Made by a program: the position numbers and the translations under genes
Shown: in pieces, positions 27,247 to 35,900 of the stretch
Position numbering within the stretch: the stretch's first letter is position 1
How the letters are laid out: the number at the start of each line of letters is the position of its first letter
Notes under the pieces: model-generated
The model's database searches: none
What the model saw: the letters and a program-made list of their open reading frames with translations, nothing else
What the model was told of the DNA's origin: nothing
DNA from: Ralstonia pickettii
Lineage (GTDB): Bacteria; Pseudomonadota; Gammaproteobacteria; Burkholderiales; Burkholderiaceae
Direction of reading: 5' to 3'
Assembly: GCF_001699815.1 (NCBI RefSeq)
Contig: NZ_MCGB01000087.1
Location: forward strand, 62,001 to 126,000
Length of the DNA: 64,000 nucleotides

Positions 27247-28665
27247 ATGCGCTCCACTCTGATTTCACTTGGTCTTGTCGCCAGCGCCGCTCTCGGCCTG
27301 TTCTCTGCCGGCGCCCAGGCCAACTGCGTTGCCAATCCGCCCACGCAATCCAACACGACCTTCCCCGCCAGCCTGACCGGCAAGCTCGCGTATCACAGCT
27401 ACGTCAGCTACGGCGACGGCACCAGCCAGATCTTCATCTACGACTTTTCGGCCCGCACGCTGCAACAGGTGTCGAAGGCGGCCTGGGGCATCCAGGACCC
27501 GATGAATGCCGTGTTCAGCCCTGACGGCAAGTGGATCGCCTTCATGGGCATCACCAATAACGCGTGGAATGTGTTCTTCTGGCAAGTCGGCTCGACTAGC
27601 ATGCCGATCAACCTCACCAATAGCACCGGCCAGACGCGCAATGAAGACCCGAAGTTCAGCACCGATGGAAAATCGCTGTTCTTCAAGCAGAACGGCGATG
27701 TGATGCAAGCCGCGCTGTCGTACACCAGCTCGGGCCCGGTCTTCACCTCGACTGTGAACCTGACGCGCACGGCACCGACGCTGGAAAACTCGATGCCGTT
27801 TGCAACGCCGGACGGCACGGCCATCTACTACACCACCGGGACGGGCTCGGACATGGGGCTGTACAAGCAGACCGTGGGCAGCACCGCCAAGGTGGCGTTC
27901 GACACGCCCGCCGGCCTGGCGACGTACTACCCGATCGTGCGCGGCGACGGCACCGTCTTCTACGCCCGCTGGCTCGACGCCACCAGCCAGGCTGACCAGA
28001 TCTACACCAAGGTCAACCCGAGCGACACGCCAAACCAGCTCACGCTCAACGATTGCAACAGCAACAACTCCGACCCATCGCCCGTGAACAACACGAACTA
28101 CGTGTTCTTCTCGTCGACCAGCGCCGGTGGCTATCAGCTCTACCTGGGCGATGCGAGCACCGGTCAGCGCTGGAGCCTGTCGCAGTTTGGTGTGAACTCG
28201 GACACGACCAAGGCGAAGCTCGGTTCGAACTACTACGCTGGCACGCCGACGGTCGCCGCGCAGGCGGTGACGCTGCTCTCGCAGGGCAAGCCGGCCAGGG
28301 CGTCGTCCAGCTACAGCGCCAGCCTCGGCCCGGCCTACGCGTTCGACGGCGACACGACCAACACGCGCTGGGATTCGGTGGAAGGCGTTGCCGGCGCACA
28401 ATGGCTGATGGTCGATCTGGGTTCGACCCGCACCATCACCGGTGTCGACCTGTACTGGGACGCGGGCGCCAAGGTGTACTACATCCAGACCTCGAACGAC
28501 GGCTTGACCTGGACGAACATCTACTCGACCTCGAGCGGCGCTTCGTGGGGTCACACAGCGCTGGCCAACCTCAAGGGCAGCGGTCGCTATGTGCGCATGT
28601 ACGGCACGCAGCGCGCCACGCAGTGGGGTTACTCGCTGGATGAAATGCAGGTGTGGGGCTACTAA
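27247..28665 (+). CDS. Secreted TolB-like propeller protein with C-terminal discoidin (F5/8C) domain
   Basis: A 472-residue exported protein. The signal peptide ends near residue 25 (LGLFSAGAQA). Residues about 35-335 carry PD40/TolB-type beta-propeller repeats, seen as FSPDGKWIAFMG, FSTDGKSLFF and ATPDGTAIYY. The C-terminal 130 residues form a coagulation-factor-5/8 type C (CBM32-like) fold: SYSASLGPAYAFDGDTTNTRW, WLMVDLGST, YYIQTSNDGLTW and DEMQVWGY. Such domains bind sugars or cell surfaces. Together these suggest an extracellular or periplasmic carbohydrate-binding protein, not a translocation TolB. Start ATG 27247 begins the signal peptide; the upstream frame is non-coding. Confidence 0.87.
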   Translation: MRSTLISLGLVASAALGLFSAGAQANCVANPPTQSNTTFPASLTGKLAYHSYVSYGDGTSQIFIYDFSARTLQQVSKAAWGIQDPMNAVFSPDGKWIAFMGITNNAWNVFFWQVGSTSMPINLTNSTGQTRNEDPKFSTDGKSLFFKQNGDVMQAALSYTSSGPVFTSTVNLTRTAPTLENSMPFATPDGTAIYYTTGTGSDMGLYKQTVGSTAKVAFDTPAGLATYYPIVRGDGTVFYARWLDATSQADQIYTKVNPSDTPNQLTLNDCNSNNSDPSPVNNTNYVFFSSTSAGGYQLYLGDASTGQRWSLSQFGVNSDTTKAKLGSNYYAGTPTVAAQAVTLLSQGKPARASSSYSASLGPAYAFDGDTTNTRWDSVEGVAGAQWLMVDLGSTRTITGVDLYWDAGAKVYYIQTSNDGLTWTNIYSTSSGASWGHTALANLKGSGRYVRMYGTQRATQWGYSLDEMQVWGY

Positions 28666-28696
28666 GCCGCGGTATCCGCATCAGCATCGTCTGACA

Positions 28697-28737
28697 TGAC
28701 AAACGCCCCGGTGGCTTCGGCCATCGGGCGTTTGTCA
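28697..28737 (+). terminator. Hairpin terminator after the secreted propeller gene
   Basis: TGACAAACGCCC pairs with GGGCGTTTGTCA (12 bp) around a loop that itself contains GGCttcggCC. It lies about 30 bases past the stop. The T content on the 3' side is modest (TTTGTCATTG), so it is a reasonable but not ideal intrinsic terminator. Confidence 0.7.
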
Positions 28738-28859
28738 TTGGTCATGGGGTCGATGAGCGACCCGCATTGGGACCTACCCCTAGATTGTCAAAAGCTGAAC
28801 ATTCAGCCTGGGCACGACTCGGCACGATGGCGTCTCCGCACCACGCCAGAGGATCGACG

Positions 28860-30512
28860 ATGCCCACCCACAAATCGCCGCACCCCCCTGCGCACGGCAT
28901 GAGCCGGCGCGATTTCCTGACGCTCAGCACTGCCGCCGCCGGCCTTGGCGCGCTGGGCCTGACCCTGCCGGAAGGCGCGCATGCCGCCGACGCCAACTGG
29001 CATGCGGGCCAGCTCGCGCACCTGATCCCGGCAGCCAGCCACGAACGCTTTCTCATCAAGGCATCGTTCCACGCACCGCTTGCACGTGCGCCGTGGCTGA
29101 TGGTCAACGGCACGCGCGTCGCCGGCGAGCAAACCGATGCCGCCGGCCGCTTCTGGCGCTTCGATGCGCGCGGTCTGCAGCCTGCCACGCAATACACGCT
29201 GCGCATTGTCGATGCCGGCGGCAAGCCGCTGGCCGACGCGTGGCCGCTGCGCACCTTTCCGGCGCCCGATGCCGCCCCCGCGCGCCTGCGCATCCTGGCC
29301 TACACCTGCGCTGGCGGTTATGACGGCCCCCCGGTGGCCGGCAAGACCGCGTGGCTCGACATGAACGCACGCCGCCGGCTGCTGGCACGCGGTATGTCGT
29401 TCGCGCCCGACACCGTCATCGCCAACGGCGACCACATCTATTGGGATCTGCAGACCTCGCAGAACAAGCCCTTCGCACGCCAGGTGCGCGAACTGATGTG
29501 GGCGAAGTTTGGCGGCGCGATCGACACATCGGTGCCGATGTCGCACCCGAAGAACGAAGCCATCTTTACGCGCGTGTGCGACTACCAGATCCGCGGGCTG
29601 TACGGCACCACACTGCGCTCCACACCCGCGTATTTCCTGACCGACGACCACGACACCTTCGAGAACGACGAGTTCGACGACAAGGTCGCCACCCTGCCGC
29701 CGGAGCCTTACGGGCTGGTCGGCGCAGAGCTGACGCAGCGCCGCTACTACCCCGAGTTTCTGCCCGACGCCAACCGCCCCGTGTGGCTGCCCGGTGGAGA
29801 CAAGGCCGGCATGCCCACCGACACCAACAGCGCCTTCGGCACGCTGCGCTACGGCGCGCTGCTCGAAGCTGTGCTGTACGACTGCCGGCGCTTTCTCGAC
29901 AACAAGGGCATCCACGCACGCGTCGTGCCGCAGTGGGTGGAAGATTGGCTCGTGGCGCGCACACGCGCTGAAGACACCGCGCACTTCTTCCACGTGCCCT
30001 CGCTGCCGTTTGCGTATTCGTCGGGCAAGCTGGGCGACTGGTATCCGGACCTGCTCGATCGGAAGACCGGCCGCCTCGTGGCCAACCAGCCCAAAGCTGG
30101 CTGGCAGAGCGGTTGGCATGCACAGCATCAACGCTTGGTGGCTGCGCTAGCCCAGCAGACACAACGCGCAGCCGTCATCGTGCAGGGCGACTTCCATGCA
30201 TCGGCGGCCGGGTCGATGTCGCGTTCGGGTGATCTGGCGCTCGCGCAACCGGTGCATACGGTCATGACTGGCACGCTTGGCACTGGCGACCTCGCCTTCC
30301 CTTCAGCATTCCGCAGCATCGAGACCACGCCGGCACTATCCGTCGCCATGCAGGAGGCGCTACGCCCGACGGAGAAAAACGGCTTTACCATCATCGACGT
30401 GACGCCCGAGAAGATGACCTTCTCGCTGTTCATGTGGCGCCCGCCCGAGCCGGTGGACGCCATCGATACGCTGCAGCCGGCCCTGGTGTACGAGGTGCCG
30501 CGCCTGGCTTGA
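28860..30512 (+). CDS. Tat-exported PhoD-family alkaline phosphatase
   Basis: Calcium/iron-dependent phosphodiesterase or phosphatase of the PhoD family, 550 residues. A twin-arginine signal is clear (MSRRDFLTL at about 15, then hydrophobic AAAGLGALGLTL, cleavage near AHA). An N-terminal Ig-like PhoD_N domain (about 45-140) precedes the catalytic domain, with metal-site motifs YTCAGGYDG, NGDHIYWD, TDDHDTFEND and QGDFHASAAG. The start at 28860 has AGAGGA upstream. It lies 29 bases before the PanE-like gene. Phosphate starvation control is usual in the family but no Pho box was identified here. Confidence 0.88.
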   Translation: MPTHKSPHPPAHGMSRRDFLTLSTAAAGLGALGLTLPEGAHAADANWHAGQLAHLIPAASHERFLIKASFHAPLARAPWLMVNGTRVAGEQTDAAGRFWRFDARGLQPATQYTLRIVDAGGKPLADAWPLRTFPAPDAAPARLRILAYTCAGGYDGPPVAGKTAWLDMNARRRLLARGMSFAPDTVIANGDHIYWDLQTSQNKPFARQVRELMWAKFGGAIDTSVPMSHPKNEAIFTRVCDYQIRGLYGTTLRSTPAYFLTDDHDTFENDEFDDKVATLPPEPYGLVGAELTQRRYYPEFLPDANRPVWLPGGDKAGMPTDTNSAFGTLRYGALLEAVLYDCRRFLDNKGIHARVVPQWVEDWLVARTRAEDTAHFFHVPSLPFAYSSGKLGDWYPDLLDRKTGRLVANQPKAGWQSGWHAQHQRLVAALAQQTQRAAVIVQGDFHASAAGSMSRSGDLALAQPVHTVMTGTLGTGDLAFPSAFRSIETTPALSVAMQEALRPTEKNGFTIIDVTPEKMTFSLFMWRPPEPVDAIDTLQPALVYEVPRLA

Positions 30513-30541
30513 GATGCCAGCACACAACAACAAGGAGACGC

Positions 30542-31555
30542 ATGGCGAAGATCTGCATCGTGGGGGCCGGCTCGATCGGCTGTTATCTGGGTGGCCGTCT
30601 GCTGGCGGCCGGCGCCGATGTCTCGCTCGTGGGCCGCGCACGCATCGGCAACGAACTGAGCGCGCACAGCCTCACCTTGACGGACTACCGCAATGGGCGC
30701 TGGCACGTGCCGCCGGCTGAGGTGCGCTACATGGCCGATCCCAGCGCGGCCGCCGATGCCGATCTCGTGCTGGTGACCGTGAAGTCCGCTGCCACGCAAT
30801 CCGTGGCCGATGAACTGAAGCCCGTGCTGCGCGCGGGCGCCATTGTCGTCAGCTTCCAGAACGGTCTGCGCAATGCCGACGTCCTGCGCGCCGCCCTGCC
30901 GCAGCAGATCGTGCTGGCCGGCATGGTGCCCTTCAACGTGATGCAGCCTGGCCCGGGCGCCTTTCATCAGGGCACGGCCGGTGACTTGGAAGTGGCGGCG
31001 TCCCCCGCGCTGCAACCGTTTGTTGATGACTTCCGCCGCGCGGGTCTGCCGCTCACGGAACGCACCGACATGGCGGCCGTGCAATGGGCCAAGCTGCTGC
31101 TCAACCTGAACAACGCCATCAATGCGCTGGCCAACCGGCCGCTGAAGGAAGAGCTGTCCCAGCGTGCGTACCGGCGTTGCTTGGCACTGGCACAAACGGA
31201 GGCACTCCGGCTGCTGTCGCGTGCGGGCATCCGGCCCGCCAAGCTGACGCCGATACCGCCGACGTGGATTCCACGCCTGCTTGCCACGCCCGATGCGGTG
31301 TTTGCGCGACTGGGCGGCAAGATGCTCGCCATGGACCCGCTCGCACGTTCGTCCATGTCTGACGATCTGGCCGCCGGGCGCACGACTGAAGTCGACTGGA
31401 TCAACGGCGAAGTGGTTCACCTGGCGGAGCGCCTCGGGCAACGCGCCCCCATCAATGCGCAGCTGTGTGCGATGGTGCATGCCGCCGAATCTGCCGCCGC
31501 GCGCCCGAGCTGGTCGGGCAACGATCTGCTGGCGGCCTTGGGGGCGCCGAGCTAG
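30542..31555 (+). CDS. panE: 2-dehydropantoate 2-reductase (ketopantoate reductase family)
   Basis: NADPH-dependent reductase that converts ketopantoate to pantoate in CoA biosynthesis. The 337-residue protein starts MAKICIVGAGSIG with a Rossmann GxGxxG, has VKSAATQ, FQNGLRN, the catalytic Lys in QWAKLLLNLNNAINAL, and the C-terminal SSMSDDLAAGRTTEVDWINGEV motif characteristic of PanE/ApbA proteins. AAGGAG lies upstream of the start. Genomes of this group often carry several PanE paralogues, so a role in another 2-oxo acid reduction is possible. Confidence 0.85.
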   Translation: MAKICIVGAGSIGCYLGGRLLAAGADVSLVGRARIGNELSAHSLTLTDYRNGRWHVPPAEVRYMADPSAAADADLVLVTVKSAATQSVADELKPVLRAGAIVVSFQNGLRNADVLRAALPQQIVLAGMVPFNVMQPGPGAFHQGTAGDLEVAASPALQPFVDDFRRAGLPLTERTDMAAVQWAKLLLNLNNAINALANRPLKEELSQRAYRRCLALAQTEALRLLSRAGIRPAKLTPIPPTWIPRLLATPDAVFARLGGKMLAMDPLARSSMSDDLAAGRTTEVDWINGEVVHLAERLGQRAPINAQLCAMVHAAESAAARPSWSGNDLLAALGAPS

Positions 31556-31565
31556 GCGCGGCGGG

Positions 31566-32255
31566 TTAGTCGGCGCCAGCTTCGCTCGCGCCAAGCAACA
31601 GCGCCATATCCTGAATCTCGATATGGCCATAGCGCAGGCGGATCGCACCGAGCTTGACCAGCGCTTGCAGCTCCTTGCTGAGCGTCTGCCGGCTGATGCC
31701 GAGCATCATCGCCAACGCGTCTTGCGAGGTGGATATGCTCGCACGCCCCTCTGCCGATTGAGACACATCGCCGTGCGCCAGCGAGGCAATGCGCCGCGCC
31801 ACGCGCGCCCGCGTACCGTGCAGTGCCGCACTCGCCAGCGAGCCATACGCCAGGCGCAGGCGCGTCGCCACCAGCCGCGCAATCGCCCCGGCAAATGCGG
31901 CATCACGCATCAATGCTTCAAAGCGCGCCACGCTCACCGCCAGCACTTCCGAATCTTCCAGTGCGATGGCGCAATGGCCGCGCGGTTGTTGATCGAGCGT
32001 CGAGACCCCGCCAAACCAGTTGCCTGGCTCCACCAACGTGAGGATGGCTTCATCTCCGTCGGCATTGAAGATGGAGAGCTTGAGCGCGCCGCTGGCCACG
32101 CCAAAGAACGCATGCGAACCGGCATCCATCGGATCGCCCTGACGAAAGAGAAATGCGCCGGCGGCGATTTGCACGGGCACCGTGGCTTCGAACAGCGCGT
32201 CGGCAACGTGCGGCGCGAGGCTCCGGAACCAGGGGTTGGCGGCAAATGCGTTCAT
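31566..32255 (-). CDS. Crp/Fnr-family transcriptional regulator
   Basis: A 229-residue regulator with a cyclic-nucleotide-binding-like barrel (about 10-125, FLFRQGDPMDAGSHAFFGVASGAL) and a Crp-type winged helix (about 150-220, STSQDALAMMLGISRQTLSKELQAL). No cysteine cluster for an iron-sulphur centre is present, so it is not an Fnr oxygen sensor. The start ATG 32255 overlaps the stop of the oxygenase gene (TGATG), indicating co-translation with it. Effector unknown. Confidence 0.9.
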   Translation of the reverse strand: MNAFAANPWFRSLAPHVADALFEATVPVQIAAGAFLFRQGDPMDAGSHAFFGVASGALKLSIFNADGDEAILTLVEPGNWFGGVSTLDQQPRGHCAIALEDSEVLAVSVARFEALMRDAAFAGAIARLVATRLRLAYGSLASAALHGTRARVARRIASLAHGDVSQSAEGRASISTSQDALAMMLGISRQTLSKELQALVKLGAIRLRYGHIEIQDMALLLGASEAGAD

Positions 32256-32680
32256 CACGATTCAGTTTCCGGCACTGAGCCTCGGCGCCCTAACACCCAT
32301 CCGACCGACAGCACGTACCGGCTGCCGGCTACCACGCGCGTCACGCTGTGCTCGCACGCGTCGGGGCGGAACAGCTTGATACGCCGTGTCTGGAAGATCG
32401 GTTTCGCGCAGACAAACTCGCCGCCCGCGCGTGGCGACTTCAGCACGATGTTCAGCCGATAGTGCCGGCCGTTGGTGACGGGGTCGGTATGCGGTGGAAT
32501 TTCCGAGCCGTCCGGATAGCGGATCAGGTAGCTGTCGAACGGGATGGGCCACGGCGCGGTGGCCAGCAGCATCTTGTCGTAGCCCGTGCCCTGGCGGCCG
32601 CGCTGCCAGCGAAAGGCGGTGCCGAAGAATGCGCGCAAGGAAGACATGGAAACGAAGCGGCCGGGATGGAATCCGGGCAT
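32255..32680 (-). CDS. Small 2-oxoglutarate/Fe(II)-dependent oxygenase-like protein
   Basis: A 141-residue protein with the double-stranded beta-helix signature: the HxD metal motif in IPPHTDP (about residue 64), the second His in CEHSVTRV (about 110) and the 2-oxoglutarate-binding Arg in AGSRYVLSVGW (about 119). It is short and comparable to the minimal prolyl-4-hydroxylase-like proteins of bacteria. An alternative start at 32647 (MSSLRAFFG) is possible; neither has a clear ribosome binding site. It is coupled to the Crp-type gene downstream. Confidence 0.75.
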   Translation of the reverse strand: MPGFHPGRFVSMSSLRAFFGTAFRWQRGRQGTGYDKMLLATAPWPIPFDSYLIRYPDGSEIPPHTDPVTNGRHYRLNIVLKSPRAGGEFVCAKPIFQTRRIKLFRPDACEHSVTRVVAGSRYVLSVGWVLGRRGSVPETES

Positions 32681-32692
32681 GTTAGCCGGGAA

Positions 32693-33034
32693 CTATCGGC
32701 GCTTGTCGAATTTCTTCCAGTACTGGAACGGCTCCCGGTGGCACTCATAGTCCAGCTCGGCTACGCGCGTCTACAGACGTTCCTGCGCCTCCTGCACGGC
32801 GAGGTTGTAGACCGTGGGGCCGATCTCTTCAAGAAAGAAACCGAGCAGCGCGCCGGCCTGGATGTTGCCGATGCGCTCGTCCAACTGCTCGGTGAAGTAG
32901 CGCTGGATGGATTGGACGGCTTCTTCGCGGACGTCGCGGAAAGCCAGTGCAGAAAAGGAGACGCCGACAGCGTTGTCAAATCGACAGGCTTTGCGCAAAA
33001 CGCCGGCGTGCCGAAGCGGCTGAAATGGCGCCAT
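32693..33034 (-). pseudogene. DUF2164-family small protein interrupted by an in-frame amber codon
   Basis: The frame from ATG 33034 gives VREEAVQSIQRYFTEQLDE, then IGNIQAGALLGFFLEEIGP and YNLAVQEAQERL, the core of the DUF2164 family. A TAG at 32773-32771 then stops it after 87 residues. The same frame continues without gap for 25 further residues (TRVAELDYECHREPF, QYWKKFDKRR) to TAG at 32695-32693, and those residues look like the usual acidic/aromatic C terminus of the family. A CAG-to-TAG change would explain it. Thus the gene is truncated by one codon, or read through. Function of the family is unknown. Confidence 0.75.
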
Positions 33035-33149
33035 ATCGGGCTCTGCGGGCAAGGAACTTGCTGATGCGCGGCGCGGTTGCGCATGCGGGCATGCGTCGCC
33101 TATCGTGTCATCAGCACGATTGCATCGCACGCCACGCCTGGGAACCCGC

Positions 33150-33533
33150 ATGCGTATCGAACTGAACCACACCATCGTCTGGTGCCGCGACAAGCAGAAG
33201 TCCACGCGCTTTCTGCGCGACATCCTCGACCTGCCCGAGCCAATCCCGTTCGGGCAGATGCTGGTCGTGCCGCTATCGAACGGCGTATCGCTCGACTTTT
33301 TCGACAGCGATGCGCCCATCGCCATGCAGCACTACGCCTTTCTCGTCAGCGATGCCGAATTCGAGCAGGCGTTCGCACGCATCCAGGCGAAGGGACTGGC
33401 GTACTGGGCAGACCCCGCGAAGAAGCGCCTGGGTGAAACCTACGAACACAACGGCGGGCGCGGCCTGTACTTCGACGATCCGGATGGGCATTTTCTGGAG
33501 ATCATGACGCGGCCGTATGACCTGGGATCGTAG
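33150..33533 (+). CDS. VOC-family (glyoxalase/bleomycin resistance-like) protein
   Basis: A 127-residue vicinal oxygen chelate fold protein: MRIELNHTIVWCRDKQKST at the N terminus supplies the first metal His, HYAFLVSDAEFEQA the second half-domain, and GRGLYFDDPDGHFLEIMT the typical C-terminal motif with a Glu ligand. The start codon at 33150 begins the first beta-strand. It stands alone; it is divergent from the DUF2164 gene. Substrate unknown; members include dioxygenases, isomerases and resistance proteins. Confidence 0.88.
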   Translation: MRIELNHTIVWCRDKQKSTRFLRDILDLPEPIPFGQMLVVPLSNGVSLDFFDSDAPIAMQHYAFLVSDAEFEQAFARIQAKGLAYWADPAKKRLGETYEHNGGRGLYFDDPDGHFLEIMTRPYDLGS

Positions 33534-33664
33534 CTCGCATACCTTGCGCCTCTCGGGCAGCGCGACCAAGGCACACATCCGCCGGACTTCGTAAGGCATC
33601 GGCACGATCTTGTACGGCACCGCGACAGGCAGCCGCGCGGATTGCCGTTGCCTTGCGCGCGACG

Positions 33665-34837
33665 CTACGCCACCGCACCCACGTTGACCACATCGGCCAC
33701 GCAGATGCGATCGCGCCCCTGATGCTTGGCGTCGTACAGCGCGCGGTCTGCGCGTGCGCTCAGCCGATCGAACGATTCGCCGGGCTGCCACGCCGCCACG
33801 CCACCGCTGATGCTGTAGCTGCAAGACTGCGCTCCGGCCGTGACAACGTGCGCGGCAGCGGCCTTGCGCAAGCGTTCTGCCAGGTGCATGGCGCTGCTGC
33901 TGTCCGTGTCGGGCAGCAGCAACGCAAACTCTTCGCCGCCAATGCGCCCGAGTACGTCGGTGGGCCGCAACTGTGCTTGCGCCATCTGCACGAACGCGCG
34001 CAACACGGCATCGCCAGCAGCATGGCCGAGGGTGTCGTTGATGCGCTTGAAATGATCCAGATCGAGAATCAGCAATGCCAGCGGCCTCGCGTCCCTCAGC
34101 ACACGGCCAACATGACGGCGCGCCAGCGCCTCGAAGCCCTGGCGCGACAGCGCACCGGTCAGGAAATCGCGGTTGGCCGCATCGCGCGCGTCGGCCAGCA
34201 GGGCGTCATGCACCATCAGCATGGCCGACATCGACAGGATGGGCATGATGGCCGCTGCCACCACGAGCAACAGCACGCTGCCGGCGGTGGCAAACATGCT
34301 CGGACTGGACGCCGCGTGCAGCGTCAGGAAGTAGACGCCGCGTACGAGCTGACAAATGCCGAACACGAAGGCAATGATGGCCGTGACCCGATACGGATAC
34401 GTCGATCGACCGGCGGGCGAATGGCGCAACAGCATCCACACCAGTGCCGTACAGAAGGCGGCTGAAAACAGCGTGGTCGAAAACACCCGCATGGGGATGC
34501 TGTCGACAGCGTAGCGCCAGTAGATGACCGCCACCCCCACCGCCGTCACACCTGCCAGCAGGGTGGGCCACTGCGGCCGGCGGCCGAGAAAACGCGCACA
34601 GCCTGCGTAGTACGCAGCCCCACCCAAGGCCAACAGGACATTGGCCACGACAACCGACAGGCCATCGGGAATCTTCCCGCGCAGCAGGATCAACGGCAGT
34701 GCCACCACCACGGCCAAGTTGGCGCCAAACCATTCGGCGATGCCTGCCTTGCCGGCGCGCAGCAACGAACCGAGCAACCCCAGCAGCACGAAGCTCATCA
34801 GCGCCGACGTGGCAATGGCGACGCCTGGATCCAGCAT
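33665..34837 (-). CDS. Membrane-bound diguanylate cyclase (GGDEF)
   Basis: A 390-residue protein with about seven hydrophobic segments in residues 1-210 and a C-terminal GGDEF domain (about 225-385). The active loop is RIGGEEF, and an RPTD inhibitory site (RxxD) lies five residues before it, so an active, product-inhibited cyclase is expected. DFLTGALSRQGFE and DLDHFKRINDTLGHAAGD are the standard substrate and metal motifs. The start at 34837 has GGGAG upstream. It may supply c-di-GMP that activates PgaCD, by inference from E. coli. Confidence 0.93.
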   Translation of the reverse strand: MLDPGVAIATSALMSFVLLGLLGSLLRAGKAGIAEWFGANLAVVVALPLILLRGKIPDGLSVVVANVLLALGGAAYYAGCARFLGRRPQWPTLLAGVTAVGVAVIYWRYAVDSIPMRVFSTTLFSAAFCTALVWMLLRHSPAGRSTYPYRVTAIIAFVFGICQLVRGVYFLTLHAASSPSMFATAGSVLLLVVAAAIMPILSMSAMLMVHDALLADARDAANRDFLTGALSRQGFEALARRHVGRVLRDARPLALLILDLDHFKRINDTLGHAAGDAVLRAFVQMAQAQLRPTDVLGRIGGEEFALLLPDTDSSSAMHLAERLRKAAAAHVVTAGAQSCSYSISGGVAAWQPGESFDRLSARADRALYDAKHQGRDRICVADVVNVGAVA

Positions 34838-34941
34838 GAGCACTCCCGCAAGGTCTTTTGTGGCGGGGATTCTACGAAAAGCCGCGCGTTGCGAACATCA
34901 CCGGGTGGTGGGGCACACCGCAGCCGCTACCGCGGCCAAAC

Positions 34942-35268
34942 TCAACGCTTAGGTCCGAGGTCGTCTACGGCATATCCGCCGGCGGGTTGCAACGCGGCTT
35001 CGGCGGCGTCCACCTGGGCAGGCTCGGCGTCAACGGTCAGCACAAAGCGCCCCCCGATCACGACGTTCTGGAATTTGCGCTCGTAGGTCCCGGCGCTTTC
35101 GCCGCCGGGCTCGTAGTCGCCGCACAGGAAGTTGCCGCACAAGGCACCTGCCTCGTCACCCTGGTGCGACAGCGCGACGTGCTCTCGGGTAAGGCCGGTG
35201 TTCAACACGGCTTGGCGAGCTGCTTCAGCAGCAGCATGGTCTGTGAAGATGCGGACGATGGTCGGCAT
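34942..35268 (-). CDS. Small conserved hypothetical protein, stress-protein-like
   Basis: A 108-residue soluble protein starting MPTIVRIFTDHAAAEAARQA with AGGAG seven bases upstream. It has an alternating strand-helix-strand pattern with a central Cys-Gly segment (ALCGNFLCGDY) and ends YAVDDLGPKR. The N terminus (a strand, then AAAEAARQAVLNTGL) resembles the general-stress-protein/heat-induced domain that reads VVGVFDTREEAE in other bacteria. No partner gene is evident. Function unknown. Confidence 0.7.
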   Translation of the reverse strand: MPTIVRIFTDHAAAEAARQAVLNTGLTREHVALSHQGDEAGALCGNFLCGDYEPGGESAGTYERKFQNVVIGGRFVLTVDAEPAQVDAAEAALQPAGGYAVDDLGPKR

Positions 35269-35341
35269 GGGGGTTCTCCTCGTCGTGGTGAACCCAAGGT
35301 TGACGCATCGGCCGTGCCCAGCAACACGCCGGGCCGCCCGC

Positions 35342-35692
35342 TCAGAACAGCGCCATCTGCCGCATCCCAAACCCGATTGCCTCCTCCACCCGCATGCGTG
35401 CGTGCGTGAGCGACCCCTCGATGCCCGAGAGCGTGCCGGCCAGCCAGCGGTAAAGCAGCGGCGCCTGACCGCGGGGGCTCAGGTGGATTTCACCGAGCTT
35501 CTTGCCACGCTTGTCGCGGTAGTAGTGGGAGCGGTAGCCGCGTTCCCAATGCGTGATTGGGCCGCGCCATCGGCGCAAGCGGCGGGGTTTGGTCGGGAAG
35601 TTTTCGGCGGACAATGCCGACGCCGGTTCCTCCCAGCCGAAAGCGGGTTTGGCAAACAGCGGCAAACCTTCCAGATCGGGGTAGAAATCCAT
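35342..35692 (-). CDS. Conserved hypothetical protein
   Basis: A 116-residue basic protein from ATG 35692. It has a Trp/Arg-rich centre (RRWRGPITHWERGYRSHYYRD) and a C-terminal helix (LTHARMRVEEAIGFGMRQMALF). No motif of known function. The coding character is convincing (regular codon use, no low complexity), but the start could be elsewhere since no strong ribosome binding site precedes it. It is 73 bases downstream of the small stress-like gene's start region, on the same strand. Confidence 0.6.
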   Translation of the reverse strand: MDFYPDLEGLPLFAKPAFGWEEPASALSAENFPTKPRRLRRWRGPITHWERGYRSHYYRDKRGKKLGEIHLSPRGQAPLLYRWLAGTLSGIEGSLTHARMRVEEAIGFGMRQMALF

Positions 35693-35900
35693 CGTCGTAT
35701 GCTCAGCTAGCCGCGCCGCCGCAGGCTTTGCAGACAAAAACGGCGCGCAGCCCGCATGATACCTGGGTTTATGGCAGACAGCACGTGCAAATGGCCTAGC
35801 GGCGCGCATCGGAACAACGCTGCGCACGCCGGACACTTCTCGCTTCGGTATGATGGCCGCTCCCAACCTCATGACACGCGGCAATCAGCCGGTACCGAGC

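Noticed and set aside
27265-28554. Open frame of 429 codons antisense to the secreted propeller gene
   Set aside because: Low-complexity Arg/Val/Gly pattern, no start signal, opposite strand has signal peptide and domain motifs.
30128-31648. Open frame of 506 codons antisense to PhoD/panE
   Set aside because: Spans two conserved genes and their gap on the other strand; shadow frame.
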